Positions 1 to 10,884 of a stretch of 64,000 nucleotides of DNA are shown one piece after another. A program made the position numbers and the translations under genes. Under the pieces are notes generated by a model. That model was not told the DNA's origin. It saw only the letters and a program-made list of their open reading frames with translations, and ran no database searches. Each line of letters starts with the position of its first letter. The first letter of the stretch is position 1. Origin of the DNA: Brienomyrus brachyistius (Eukaryota; Chordata; Actinopteri; Osteoglossiformes; Mormyridae); NCBI RefSeq assembly GCF_023856365.1, contig NC_064550.1, positions 20,895,629-20,959,628 on the forward strand. The letters run 5' to 3'.

Positions 1-1756
1 TATTTTCCGATCAGGGACGAAGATTTTGTGGAATGATTCGAGCATTTATTTCCATAGGAATTTATGACATTGATAAACAAGGAGATGATAAGAATCGCAG
101 ATGCAAAGAAGAAAAGGTACCTTTACTGCATAAAACCGATTTTCTGTGCTCTTGCTGAGGCTTTCAGTAACCAAATTCAAACGCGCCGCTAACCGTATAA
201 AAACAGCCCTTAGATGTTCCAGCTGCAACATGCATTTATGGTCTTTGTTGGTTCTGTGAAACCAGCACATCTCAGCCGTGCTGTAAAAATATGCCTCTGA
301 AAGCAGAAATATGGATCTCTGTAGGGGGATGCCCAAAGATGTTAATAAACTTGCATATTGCAAATATCCCGATAGAACATGCGCCGCAGTGCAAAAACCA
401 TGCGAGAAAGGTCAAGGGCCTAAGGACATATGAAAGATAGATGATGGATTTAAAAGTGTGATCAGTTGAGGTGAAAGGTCAAAGGTAAAACACCTCCATC
501 TCCCAGTAAACTGTCACGCTATACCATTATCCCTGTCACGCTATACCATTTGCTCAGCTGAACAAAGATCTCTACACGCGCACAATAGATATGGTCAGAT
601 ATATCCCATACTATTGCAGTTTCATTCCAGGCTCTGCACGTCTTATGACATCACTGCAGTCGCTGCTGTGTTGATCTATTTATTTTTCAGACCTAGCTAC
701 CTCGGAATAAATCGGCTAACTTTGGCAGGTGGCCCGATTATTCCCACACTGTTGAATGTTTTTAGAGGTGCATTCAGCTTCCTCATTGGCTGACAGAAAC
801 CCCCCCCCCCCCAGGTGCCTTGAATATAAAACCCACAGGTTGAACAGAGTTCCACGATGCTCCTTGTGTTCCACCGTAGAACAATCTTACCAGACGTTTT
901 GAGTGACAACAAAAGAAGGACATCTATCATCTTCTCGGCTTGTTGGAAATATTCCATATTCTCAGAATTGCCAATTCGAAAGTCAGATTAAATGTTACAT
1001 CATTTCATTATGACACCTATCTGAATATTTGGACCAAAGAAAGGAGCATGAGATTTTTTGCAGACGGTTCAGTAGTTGACAAGTGAGAAATATGCTTCTT
1101 GACATCGCTTGTACCTGTGGCTGCTGTTATTTCTTTTGATTGTGAATAACATTTTCGGAAATCAATCCATGGAAACCGAGTCTGAAATGCTCAAGAATTA
1201 TCTTCCATCCGGCTTCTTTTGTCAACATGGCTTTTCTCAGGATTCCATTCGCGTCAACACACTGTGACAAGCAGTTTTCTAATAAGTGCAATATGGCAAA
1301 AATATGATAAGAGGTATAAAATGTTAGATGGCGGTAGGGTTATCCCACTACCACATGGATTAGGGTGGGCTCAGACACAGCAGCCCACAACCACATAAGT
1401 TACACTTTTCTAACTTTCCACATATTGGGAAAGACATGCGCTGTAAATTTCGGTGGGCAGGCAAATATTGCATGCGGAGAATCTGGGCTTTAATGGCAAT
1501 ACAAGTCAAAATAACTCTGTAAGCAAGAAAGAGCATAGTAACACAATCTCGTCCGATGCAGGACATCTCAACAGGCTATAGCCAGAAAGGAATACCGGGG
1601 GGGATACAAGAGCCAGCAGGGTCAGTAAAGGGGGAGAAAGAGAAGGAAAGGCTGACACTGTTGGGTCAAGTTGATGCATGTGGTTTTTTGTGTCACTTTT
1701 AATCACCTGTTATTCACTTTCAAAGTTCATATGTCTTAAACTGGCAGCATTGCTTG
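1..1756. other. no gene recognised
   Basis: No coding region or named repeat is recognised. Two small items are visible: an 18-bp sequence, CTGTCACGCTATACCATT, occurs twice in direct orientation at 511-528 and 533-550 (period 22), and a run of 13 C lies at 800-812 just after an ATTGG box at 785-789. Short open frames here carry no family signature. Confidence 0.6.
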
Positions 1757-1950
1757 GTGCGGGGGAGGGTTAGTGGCTGAATAGGCTAAATGACTGTGTT
1801 CAGAAGGCCACTGGTTTGAGCCCTGGCATCAGCAGAGCAATCACATCTGTGGGCTCTTGAGCAAGGCCCTTAACCCCCAGTTCCAGGGGTGCTGCACGTT
1901 AGCTGACCATGTGCTGTGACCCCAAGCTACAGTATGGAGAGCAATTTAGG
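1757..1950 (+). mobile_element. tRNA-derived SINE, degenerate
   Basis: The sequence has the layout of a fish tRNA-headed SINE. A GTGGCTGAATAGG A-box-like stretch near 1772 is followed by the B-box-like GGTTTGAGCCC at 1813-1823. The body contains the SINE phrase GAGCAAGGCCCTTAACCCC near 1859, then a GCTGACC / GTGCTGTGACC stretch. The A-box to B-box distance fits a pol III internal promoter. I see no clean tail or target-site duplication, so the ends are approximate. Confidence 0.6.
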
Positions 1951-2137
1951 GGTGCGCAAAGAGGGTGGCAGGGCAGTGCTCTGGGTATTGCTGTTGCTTC
2001 AAACCTCAAAGCTGAGGAATCAAGGGGGTCCAACCCCCCAAAATGGGGATAAGTGATTAGAAAGCGGATAAGTAATCACTTTAAAGGTCACTCATCAGTA
2101 TATTATTATATAATATTGAATATAACTATATAATATA

Positions 2138-2420
2138 CTGAACAAAAATATAAACGCAACACTCTTGTTTCTGCTCCCATTTTTCATGAGATGGACTTAA
2201 AGACCTACAATTCATTCCAGATACACAATATTACCATTTCTCTCAAACATTTCTCACAAATCAGTCTAAATGTGTGATAGTGAGCACTTCTGCTTTGCTG
2301 AGATAATCCATCCCACCTCACAGGTGTGCCACATCAAGATGCTGATCTGACATCATGGGTAGTGCACAGGTGTACCTTATACTGCCCACAATAAAAGGCC
2401 ACCCTGGAATGTGCAGTTTT
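2138..2420 (+). repeat. left inverted terminal repeat of Tc1-like element
   Basis: It matches the reverse complement of 3020-3303 nearly base for base. The visible differences are in the first 30 bp (CTCTTGTTTC against CTTTTGTTTT) and a two-base length difference at the very tip. The repeat contains a TGAGATAATCC stretch and ends at GTGCAGTTTT. Confidence 0.88.
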
Positions 2421-2454
2421 TTGCTTTATTGGGGGTCTGGGGACTCAGAACCGG

Positions 2455-3006
2455 TCAGTATCTGGTGTGACCACCATTTGCCTCATGCAATGCAACACAT
2501 CTTCTTCGCATAGAGTTTATCAGATTGTCAATTGTGGCCTGTGGAATGTTGGTCCACTCCTCTTCAATGGCTGTGCGAAGTTGTTGGATATTAGTGGGAA
2601 CTGGTACACGCTGTCGTATACGCCGGTCAAGCACATCCCAAACATGCTCAACGGGTGACATGTCCGGTGAGTATGCTGGCCATGCAAGAACTGGGACATT
2701 TTCAGCTTCCAAGAACTGTGTACAGATCCTTGCAACATGGGGCCGTGCATTATCTGTCTGAGTGGCTGGTCTCAGACGATCTTGGAGGTGAACCTGCTGG
2801 ATGTGGAGGTCCTGGGCTGGTGTGGTTACACGTGGTCTGCGGTTGTGAGGCCGGTTGGATGTACTGCCATATTCTCTGAAACGCCTTTGGAGACGGCTTA
2901 TGGTTGAGAAATGAACATTCAATGCACGAGCAACAGATCTGGTTGACATTCCTGCTGTCCGCATGCCAATTGCACGCTCCCTCAATGCTTGTGGCATCTG
3001 TGGCAT
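2455..3006 (-). CDS. internally deleted Tc1-like transposase (183 codons)
   Basis: The frame is open from an ATG at 3006 to a TGA at 2455. Residues about 7-60 form the N-terminal paired-type helix-turn-helix (SVARALNVHFSTISRLQRRF) with an arginine/proline-rich NRRPR linker, the DNA-binding half of a Tc1 transposase. At about residue 84 the protein jumps to DNARPH, the block around the second catalytic Asp (D85), and continues to SPDMSPVEH, where Glu120 is the third catalytic residue. D85 and E120 have exactly 34 residues between them, the DD34E spacing of the Tc1 family. The stretch with the first catalytic Asp is missing; Tc1 transposases are usually near 340 residues. The deletion kept the reading frame. 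The product could still bind terminal repeats but should not cut DNA; that is inference. Confidence 0.85.
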   Translation of the reverse strand: MPQMPQALRERAIGMRTAGMSTRSVARALNVHFSTISRLQRRFREYGSTSNRPHNRRPRVTTPAQDLHIQQVHLQDRLRPATQTDNARPHVARICTQFLEAENVPVLAWPAYSPDMSPVEHVWDVLDRRIRQRVPVPTNIQQLRTAIEEEWTNIPQATIDNLINSMRRRCVALHEANGGHTRY

Positions 3007-3019
3007 TTTGCTGTGAGAC

Positions 3020-3303
3020 AAAACTGCACATTCCAGGGTGGCCTTTTATTGTGGGCAGTATAAGGTACACCTGTGCACTACCCATGATGTCAGATCAGCA
3101 TCTTGATGTGGCACACCTGTGAGGTGGGATGGATTATCTCAGCAAAGCAGAAGTGCTCACTATCACACATTTAGACTGATTTGTGAGAAATGTTTGAGAG
3201 AAATGGTAATATTGTGTATCTGGAATGAATTGTAGGTCTTTAAGTCCATCTCATGAAAAATGGGAGCAAAAACAAAAGTGTTGCGTTTATATTTTTGTTC
3301 AGT
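3020..3303 (-). repeat. right inverted terminal repeat of Tc1-like element
   Basis: Partner of the repeat at 2138-2420. It ends ATATTTTTGTTCAGTGTATA, giving the TA flank expected from Tc1/mariner insertion. The transposase ATG lies 14 bp inside its inner edge, so the repeat also forms the 5' leader of the transposase frame. Confidence 0.87.
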
Positions 3304-3306
3304 GTA

Positions 3307-5610
3307 TATTAAATACTATACTTGCATGATATATTGTTATTAAATATTAATTACATTCTGTAATATTTGGAATTTAATACAGCTAAAAATTCATAGCAAT
3401 AAAAATAGGAGCAACAGATATTCCACCAGTATTCTTGCTTCAGTTTCTCGTCACAAAATTACTTTAATTTCAGTTGCACATTATAGGCGAGCTGTCTGCT
3501 CCCCTTTGTCCACGTCTTGTCCAAAAATAAATTTTTGGCAGGAAAAAAAAACTTTATTGTGGTATGTTTCCTGTATCAAAGACTACATAATGAAAAACAA
3601 GGTGTCCCTCAATCAGGCCGACCCGAAATGAATCCGACCCGCCGTTTGTTCGCCTCTCCTGCGCCTCACACTCCAGCAACATCTGCGCTCCACTTCAAAC
3701 CACGATGACAACTTGAAGAATGAAAAGCAATTTCTCGATGCTCCGAAATTTGATAGAACCAAATGTCTCCATTACTGGAAACAAACCTCGTTGCAGGCAA
3801 CATATTCATCACATTCTAAGTGTCGGCTGACCCAGGGTTGATAGTGATATTGGGCGGTAAGTTCTGCAGAGGTGCTTCGAAGAGCTTCTGAAATGTCACA
3901 TAAGTCTCAATTTATCTCCATATGTTTTATTTTTTTCACTTTTGCCCATGCCTTGCAGTTGTTATGAAAGCATTCTAGGTCCTGCCTCTGGTTTACCTCA
4001 AACAATTCTGGGTATTTATTGTATCTACGAACAAGTAGACAAGGGAATGAGCATTTTTTATCCCTTAAATTTTGCTTGATAAGTTCCCTACATAATTAAT
4101 CAAGAAGGATTTCTATGTTGTAAGACTAAGAGGGTTTAATAAAAGACTGTTTCACCATCAACACAAGACAACAAAATGGGCTAGCATCATGTTACAAATA
4201 GGGTTGAAACTAATTGGGTTTTGGGTTGTTTTTCTTTTCTCAGCCTATAGGAGGATTAGTAATTCTTGTATAAGTATTGGCGATAAGTACTAGGTTAACT
4301 GAGTGAATGTATTCACCTGACTAGGGACATCCAGGCAGTAGCAATCGACCCATTTAGTGGCGTAGGTGGTCGCCTGGCTTAGCAGGCCAATTTCACTTTT
4401 CTCAGACAGGGGGCACTGCTGGGGAACCCTGCCTAGGTCAGTACAGAAGCTTTGACATGAAAAGTTTGTAATGTCTTACGAACATATGCATTTCTATTTA
4501 CGCACACGGCTTATTAGTATCGTTCATTTAATTTCATTGGTGGATGATTTTGTTTTTGATTATTAATTAATAAGAAAATTAAATACCAGACAAATATTGC
4601 ATGTTAGATACGTATATCTGAACTATTTCACGTTGTACAATTGTATGTGCAGTTGGCATTATAGCTCAGAGTCCGTTACGGTTCTGTAGCTAAAAGAAGG
4701 AAAATTTAAACTTTTTAAAACAAGAAGAACATCTGGACAGTTAGTCATCTTGTGCTTTAACGTTAATGACAGACAATTTTTGCTGATTGCTTCCTAATAC
4801 AGATTGTCTTTTGATCACCAGTTACTAATCAAGGTTAAAAAAAATTTTTTTTTAAATTAAACGTACAAATAAGATGTTCTTTGTAACAAAATGTTGCACA
4901 TAACACCACCCTGTGGAAATGCTAGAGAATTTCAACATTAGAATTATTTGCTGTTCTAAACTTCATTCGTAAATATCAAAATATTCTTTTCTCTTCTGTA
5001 ACTATCAAAGCATCTGAAGACTGAGCACTTTTCATGTTTCATTCTTTAAAATTAATGTTTAATACGTAAATACAGTGAGATTGAGTGGTTTATTGATAAA
5101 CTCCTCTGATTACATAAAATAAAAGTTCAGATTATTTTAGCTGCCCCCACTTAGGGATACATTGATCGGAAGACAGTACGAAGGAACAACTGCTGTATAT
5201 GATGTAATTATCAAAGGGCCCTAGAGCGAATGTCTCAGTAAGGAGGTTGTGCTTAGCAACAGAGCCCCCCAATCAGACAGCCCCTAAGAGTGGCTGTGGC
5301 ATCCTCCGCCGCAGCAAAATATTTGTCATGGATCTATGTTATAAAACATACAACTGCACCAATTTGCTAAACTACAGTATGAGTTAGAAGGAATCAGTCA
5401 AGTAATGATTTACAACAACCGGGAGAAATTCAGAAGTTTCATGCCTTCTGAGTGTATAGACTGATGGCGTCTATGAAAGAAATGGAGTTTACTCTAGTCC
5501 GTTACTGCAGGAAGAACTATTAACTGGCCCCACTGGGTAGCTGAGTTCGGAGAGGAGCTTCTCCTACAGGGGCTTCAATCCAGACACCTTGCCTTTGGAT
5601 GAGACTGGGG
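3307..5610. other. AT-rich stretch, no gene recognised
   Basis: No coding signature or named repeat was found. At 5246-5260 GTTGTGCTTAGCAAC resembles an RFX X-box, followed 8 bp later by a CCAAT box (5269-5273) in CCCCCCAATCAGACAG. That is the only regulatory-looking cluster. An A/T self-complementary run lies near 4838-4857. Confidence 0.5.
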
Positions 5611-5618
5611 TTCTAGAT

Positions 5619-5781
5619 CACTATTATCCCAACCCGCTCCTTGGGCACCGGCAGATGGTCCACGTTTTTGCTGCCTCCCAACTCCCAGCGCAGCTGTACC
5701 AGGTATTTGGAGTTAGGAGCTGCGAGGGTGCAGAAACATGGACTGTCTGCCGGTGCCCAAGGAGCGGGTGGAGAAACACTG
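5619..5781. mobile_element. hairpin MITE, hAT-like
   Basis: This 163-bp unit is a near palindrome: CCCGCTCCTTGGGCACCGGC at 5633 returns inverted near 5770, with a spacer containing CCAACTCCCAGCGCAGC. The right tip reads GAGAAACACTG, the inverse of the hAT-type CAGTGTTTCTC. Flanking octamers TTCTAGAT (5611-5618) and CTGTAGAT (5782-5789) match at 6 of 8 positions, as expected for an aged 8-bp hAT target-site duplication. Related sequence occurs at 31334, 39395 and perhaps 40386. Confidence 0.7.
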
Positions 5782-5789
5782 CTGTAGAT

Positions 5790-7893
5790 TTAAAGAGACT
5801 AAACAGAGGCATTTATTTTTGTTCAATTTCATGTCATTTTCTTCTACATGAAAAGACAAACCCATTGTTTTTTTCACTGGCTTTGTCCCATTTTATTTAA
5901 ACTAAAACATTTATTAGCAGAATACCAAGGTTTTGTGCAAGAACGTTTTGAAAGAAAACCAACCAAAACAGAAAGTAAAAAATAATAAATATTTGGCTGT
6001 CACAGATTTTTTTTAATGCTGCTACTGCTGCCGATTATTTCCCCCGCTAAAGCTTCCCGCGGATTAGCCAGGCCTTTCTCGCTGAGGCCACAGAAATCAC
6101 TGAATAAGCAGTTTAACGTCTTAATCCTGGGAGGTGTACGAGGAACACGCGCAGAGGAAATAAAACACCACCGAGACCTTCGGAAACCATGGAAGCAATC
6201 ATTTGGTACAGAACCGCAGCCTACGGTTTATCAGTGGATGACAGGAAACATGCTGTCTCACAGATACGGGACCGCAGAAGTCCTTTCGGCCGCTGGTAGT
6301 GAGAAGCAGACCCCCGGACTGCTGGATTACTAATAGAGAGCTGCCGTGCCAGGGCAGTACAGAGGAGATACAATACTCTCAGTCTCCATCAGTAGCTGTT
6401 AAATCCTCAATTATGCTTTCTTAGGGCTTTGCCATTATTACGGCCTTGTTGCAGAATAAAGCCGGTCTGTTCCCCGAAGTTGGAACACTGTGAGTCGGCT
6501 GACGGCAGGGAACCTGGTAAACTTGGGAATTGCTAATGACTGTTGTAGACGTCCTGCACGAATTGTCCCGAATTAACTTTTCAAAGAGACATTCATGCAT
6601 TTACCTGATTCTTGGCACTCTCCCCCCAGATTTCACTGTGATGCACCGAAGCCTCATTTAGAGAATTAATGTCGTTTAAGACTGGAACCTAAAAATATTT
6701 AGTTGTCTGGAGGCGGGATGAAAACGAAACAATATGCAAGAGACATTCTTAGTTGTCTGAGGGAAAAGCGCAGATGGGGGACGTGATGTTTGCTGTGTTT
6801 TCGTCGTCATTTTCGGCATTTGTTGTTCTTTGTCATCATTTTCAGCATCGCGATCCTTCATGAAAATTAATAGCTTGTTACATGGCCTGCAGTGTACCCA
6901 GCAGTGGGAAAGGATGCTGGGACATATGCAAATGAAGCACTGAATTAGCCCATCTGTGTTACAGTATAATCCGGTGTGGTGCCATGTGTTGCTAAGAGTA
7001 CATACAGGGGAAGCCATGCTGTATAGACTTATAAAATAAAGTGTCTGTAGCTGTTGATTGAGTCTATTAAAAAGGGTGTTTAAGACTGATACATGGTGAC
7101 AATGACTAACTATTGGTGGGACAAATCAAGATGACAAAATGTATTAAACCATGGGGAGGGGAAAGAGGTTCAGATCTGGCTTTAACTCTTACCAGCATGT
7201 ACTTCTCCATTTAGGCCTTTCCTGGATGTAAAATCTGGGCAATTCGGCAAGTCAATGAATCAATACCCTGCACAGGGACCCAGCTAGCGATTTTATATTC
7301 TAGCAATGATTACGGAACGTAAAATTAAGGTATGGAAACATTCAAAGTGCCCGCTTTTCCCACTACTACTGTATAACCAACTACTACAATTCAGATTAAT
7401 TATACAAAACCAGATTAAGCAGCAACAAGTAGCACTGCGTCTTTCCACCTAAAAGGTTCTGGGTTCGAGGCTGGATAAGTGCGTTTGCAGTATGCACACA
7501 TAGCACTTATGTAAAATAATATTTTATTATAAGACAATATTTTTCAACATTAACTATGTTAAAATAATGCTCAGTTACTAATGTTATCATTGCACTGGCA
7601 AAACCTGTTAAAATGTAAGACGTGGAAATAACGTTCCGTTAACGTTACAGTAAGAACGCTTTGCCAGCGCTCACCTGGCCTCACTCCCTTTGATTTGGCT
7701 CCAGGCAGCTGTGATCCTAACAGCGTAAAGGTTTTATGTGAATAAACATTACAGTAGCACATTGAACCAGGGGTGAGCGTTGTATTTGCTTTAATAAAAC
7801 TCAAGGTTGAGACAGTCGTTTTCAGTGTTCATCTTGTGTTCTGTCAATGGCTCGTTTTGCCGGGAGTGGCAATGGCTTAATCTGGAGGGCTGG
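5790..7893. other. no gene recognised
   Basis: An open frame of 105 codons starting at ATG 6016 matches nothing I know and is not accompanied by splice or promoter context that I can defend. A B-box-like GGTTCGAGGCT at 7462-7472, with AAGTAGCACTGCG upstream, may be a decayed SINE head. The rest is AT-rich without a recognisable element. Confidence 0.5.
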
Positions 7894-8024
7894 CAATCAG
7901 CCATAGACCAATCAGCTGCACAGGAACCGCAATGCAATCAGCCATAGACCAATCAGCTGCACAGGAACCCCAATGCAATCAGCCATAGACCAATCAGCTG
8001 CACAGGAACCCCAATGCAATCAGC
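7894..8024 (+). repeat. 41-bp tandem repeat, three copies plus 8 bp, CCAAT boxes
   Basis: Copies begin at 7894, 7935 and 7976 and a partial copy at 8017. They are almost identical; the clearest difference is CCGCAATGC against CCCCAATGC at the end of the first copy. Each copy carries GACCAATCAGC, an excellent match to the NF-Y (CCAAT-box) consensus, plus a second CAATCAG core 20 bp upstream. The spacing of 41 bp is close to four helical turns. Confidence 0.95.
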
Positions 8025-9171
8025 GCTGCTCTTCAGCCTCTGTTTATGCCTATTTGTGACTGTGATGCTTGATTGTTTTCACGTAGAGTCTGATTTTCAA
8101 AATCGGCCAACAGCGTCTTTTGATTGCACTCAAATGTGAATTTGGCTGTTACATTGCTGGACTATGCGGCTACCCCTTGGAATTGATCCTTCTAGTTTAT
8201 CAATTGATTAATAAAACCTCAATAACTGAAGGACTCATCGTCCATTTTAAGGCACCCAAAATTCATCTGCTGCCCAATAATACTTATTTTTAAAATGTTT
8301 AAAGAAAGTCTCAGAAAGAAATGTAAGGTTCGTGGTTTGTTAATATGTATACAGTATGCTGTACAATCAAATTCTCCGTTGCATACTTTATGCAGAGCAC
8401 TGTGCCAAAAAAACAAGTCGAAAACACAAAATTATAAGTACAGCAGCTGAGAATAAATAACAATTAACTGAAGATAATAAAACCACAAACACTTGGCATG
8501 TGCACCTGCGAGATGTGCAATGCATGTAGAAAAATAAAAAATGTTGGTACCTGAGTGATAACTGTAGTAGGATTTGCCTTCTCAACTCCAACTTTCTATG
8601 TTTTTTTTCATAAGACCTCACAAGGACTTTTTTTTCATAATACAGTTTGTCAACTGCTGGTAAAAAAAAATCTATTCATACTTTTTGAGATTAATGCTTC
8701 TTTAAGATTTTTGTTATTTAAAAACAATTATAAAGAACTGCAAGGACAACGAAGAACTACAAAGGTCATTATCCCAAGGTCTCAGACTCTTGACTGATTA
8801 AGGCGATTCCCCTTGCAAATTATTGTTTCTATTTTTTTCTAGGAGAACGTATTTGCATTATTTACCATATACTGTACTGTCAGGCTTTCTGGCTGTTTTG
8901 CTGATCATAGTTAGTTAAGGGCACCTCAGCATTTTAAATTTTAATCTCACACAGCTATCGCATGTATGCCATCCATTCCTTTAAAATCGGATCCAGCACA
9001 CTGCAGTTATACCATATTTGATCTCATGCTTGAGGGTACAGTGATGTAGTTAGTTCTTATTTATGACTCAGATTGGATCTTTACAGTTTTTATTTCTTCC
9101 TTTTACACTGGATTGTAAATATTAATCTCATATATGTTTAAATAATGATTGAATCGTTTTAGTTCTTTTGT
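8025..9171. other. AT-rich stretch, no gene recognised
   Basis: T- and A-rich runs without a coding signature. Nothing here resembles a named transposon, SINE or RNA gene. Confidence 0.5.
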
Positions 9172-9181
9172 TGTTTAATTT

Positions 9182-9307
9182 GTCTGTAGGTGTGAATGTA
9201 TGTGTGAGTGTGAATGGTGTGTGTGCCTGGCGATGGGCTGGTGCCCCATCCTGGGTTGTTCTCTGCCTTGCACCCGTAGCTTCTGGGACAGGAAATGGAT
9301 GGATGGA
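9182..9307 (+). mobile_element. 5'-truncated SINE/LINE tail (L2-type 3' end) with target-site duplication
   Basis: Only the 3' part of the element is present: TGTGTGAGTGTGAATGGTGT, then GCGATGGGCTGGTGCCCCAT, CCTGGGTTGTTC, and a GGATGGATGGA tail. It is flanked by a perfect 10-bp direct repeat TGTTTAATTT (9172-9181 and 9308-9317), the mark of target-primed reverse transcription. The same tail recurs at 52510 and 61071. Confidence 0.85.
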
Positions 9308-9401
9308 TGTTTAATTTTCTCAATTACTTCTTCATATTAATAATATTTTAGTTCATCCATCCATCCAGGAAATTGAGAAACATTATGATTAACTCAATGA
9401 A

Positions 9402-9466
9402 CATCCGTCCATCCATCCGTCCGTCCATCCATCTGTCCGTCCGTCCGTCCGTCCAACCATCCATCT
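9402..9466. repeat. TCCA/TCCG tetranucleotide microsatellite
   Basis: Alternating ATCC and GTCC units, with several consecutive GTCC. It lies at the head of a minus-strand SINE/LINE tail, whose natural GGAT-repeat end probably seeded it. Confidence 0.9.
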
Positions 9467-9560
9467 TCTATATTGCTTACCCAGGGCTGAATCATAGAGA
9501 GCAAATGGCCTGAAGCAGTGAACACTCTCGACGGAATGCCAGTTCATCACAAGGCACACA
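9467..9560 (-). mobile_element. degenerate L2-type tail, minus strand
   Basis: Downstream of the microsatellite, CTTCTATATTGCTTACCCAG and CGGAATGCCAGTTCATCACA match, in reverse, the diverged form of the same tail family. It faces the plus-strand tail at 9182, leaving an inverted pair around AATTTTCTCAATT / AATTGAGAAAC. Confidence 0.5.
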
Positions 9561-10751
9561 CTTATAATTTTAAAAATATAAAAAAGTATCTTTTCAAAGA
9601 AAGTTTTAAATTATTTATCAGAAGTACAAGGAAGTTTATTCAAAGAACTTCAGATTCTGAAGGTGGTGTCGTTTTCAGATTAAGAGCCCTTTTGCAGGAT
9701 TGTGGATGCCAGTGGGGAAAACATCAACAGGCCGGTCCAGGCAGAACCACGGTCGACTGCCAAACAGACACACAGGATCCTCTGCAGCATCGTGAACCTC
9801 ATACATCAGGTATCACCCGAATAAATTCACCACATTTATGAGCAATAAATGCATAACTGCCTGTTTTTTTCCCCCACCTTTGGAATTTAAATTGCAGAAG
9901 ACATCATGCACTCTCAGCCCATCCAGTGATCCTGATTGATCCTCTCTCACCCTGAAGTTAGACTCTGTCAAGCAGTCACTGAATCCCAAACATCATTCAT
10001 TTCAGCATCTCTACACATACACGCTTAGTCCAGAGTCTCCCTCATTTACTAGCGTCATGCTCAAATTTAAATGGATAATATATGCAAGCATACAATGTCA
10101 CGTAAGAAACCAAAAATGATACTTGGTTAATTTATTGGATGGAGCGTAAGATGGATACATTTGAGGCTGTCTGACTGAAGTCATATTTTATCTTGCTAAT
10201 GACTGTGATCTGAGCAGCACTTATAAATTGACCTGTAAGACGTTTCATATCGAAATGCAGCAGAGTAGATCTGGGACTTAGTGTTCTGATATTGAACATA
10301 GCTCCGCACATCTCAGCTGGCACCTTAAGATGTTAATAGCCCAGTGAAGTTTGCTACCCGCACCTCCTCTCACCTTCATCTCTGGGGCTGTTATAATTTG
10401 AATAATTGAGCTCATTCACAGCTAATTCTGCCGGGTTGGACTCTTCCCATATTACAGTCGGTTGTTCTTTATAGGGTAACAAAATTCTCCACTGATGAAA
10501 ATTTCCTGAGGCTGTGGTATGGTACTGCCAGGAAAATTTTAATAATTATTACTTTTAATTTTAATAACTATTACTGAAGATAAACATCAAGATAAAGTTT
10601 CTTCCCTGAAGAATAAAAATTTCCTTTCTCGTTTTAATATGATATTCCTTATTTGACAATAATAATGTTCCTCTCCCAGTATAACAATCGTGTTCCTTAA
10701 CTGAGGTTGTTCATGTTCCTCTATCGTTTTATCAGCGATGTTCTTTATTTC
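9561..10751. other. no gene recognised
   Basis: Short frames only. No repeat family could be named. Confidence 0.45.
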
Positions 10752-10884
10752 TCTGATGGATTAGCACCCCTTCTAGGGCATTTCCCAACCTGAGACGCCT
10801 CTGAAAGGCTTTAGCAACCCAGTGACCCTGACTAGGATAAGTGGTTGGAAGATAGATGGATGGATGAATGGATGAATGAGTACT
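10752..10884 (+). mobile_element. degenerate L2-type SINE/LINE tail
   Basis: CTGATGGATTAGCACCCCTT, CAGTGACCCTGACTAGGATA and AGTGGTTGGAAGATAGATGG follow the order of the tail family, ending in a GGATGGATGAAT run. No target-site duplication is visible, so it is older than the copies at 9182, 52510 and 61071. Confidence 0.6.

Larger units (their letters stand above)
2138..3303 (-). mobile_element. Tc1-like transposon with long inverted repeats
   Basis: A complete-looking Tc1/mariner element of about 1.17 kb, starting CTGAACAAAAATATAAACGC next to TA dinucleotides and ending with the inverse. The two inverted terminal repeats run about 283 bp each (2138-2420 and 3020-3303) and differ at only a few positions that I can see, which suggests a recent insertion or recent gene conversion. 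Between them lies one uninterrupted but shortened transposase frame on the minus strand. The element is probably non-autonomous, moved by full-length relatives elsewhere. Confidence 0.9.

Noticed and set aside
2467..3122. Several shorter frames overlapping the Tc1 element on the plus strand
   Set aside because: They are shadows of the minus-strand transposase and of the inverted repeats.
5633..5770. Rho-independent terminator or structured RNA
   Set aside because: The palindrome is a MITE with hAT-like tips and an aged octamer duplication, in a eukaryotic genome.
6016..6333. 105-codon plus-strand frame
   Set aside because: No domain, no conserved context; expected by chance in 64 kb.
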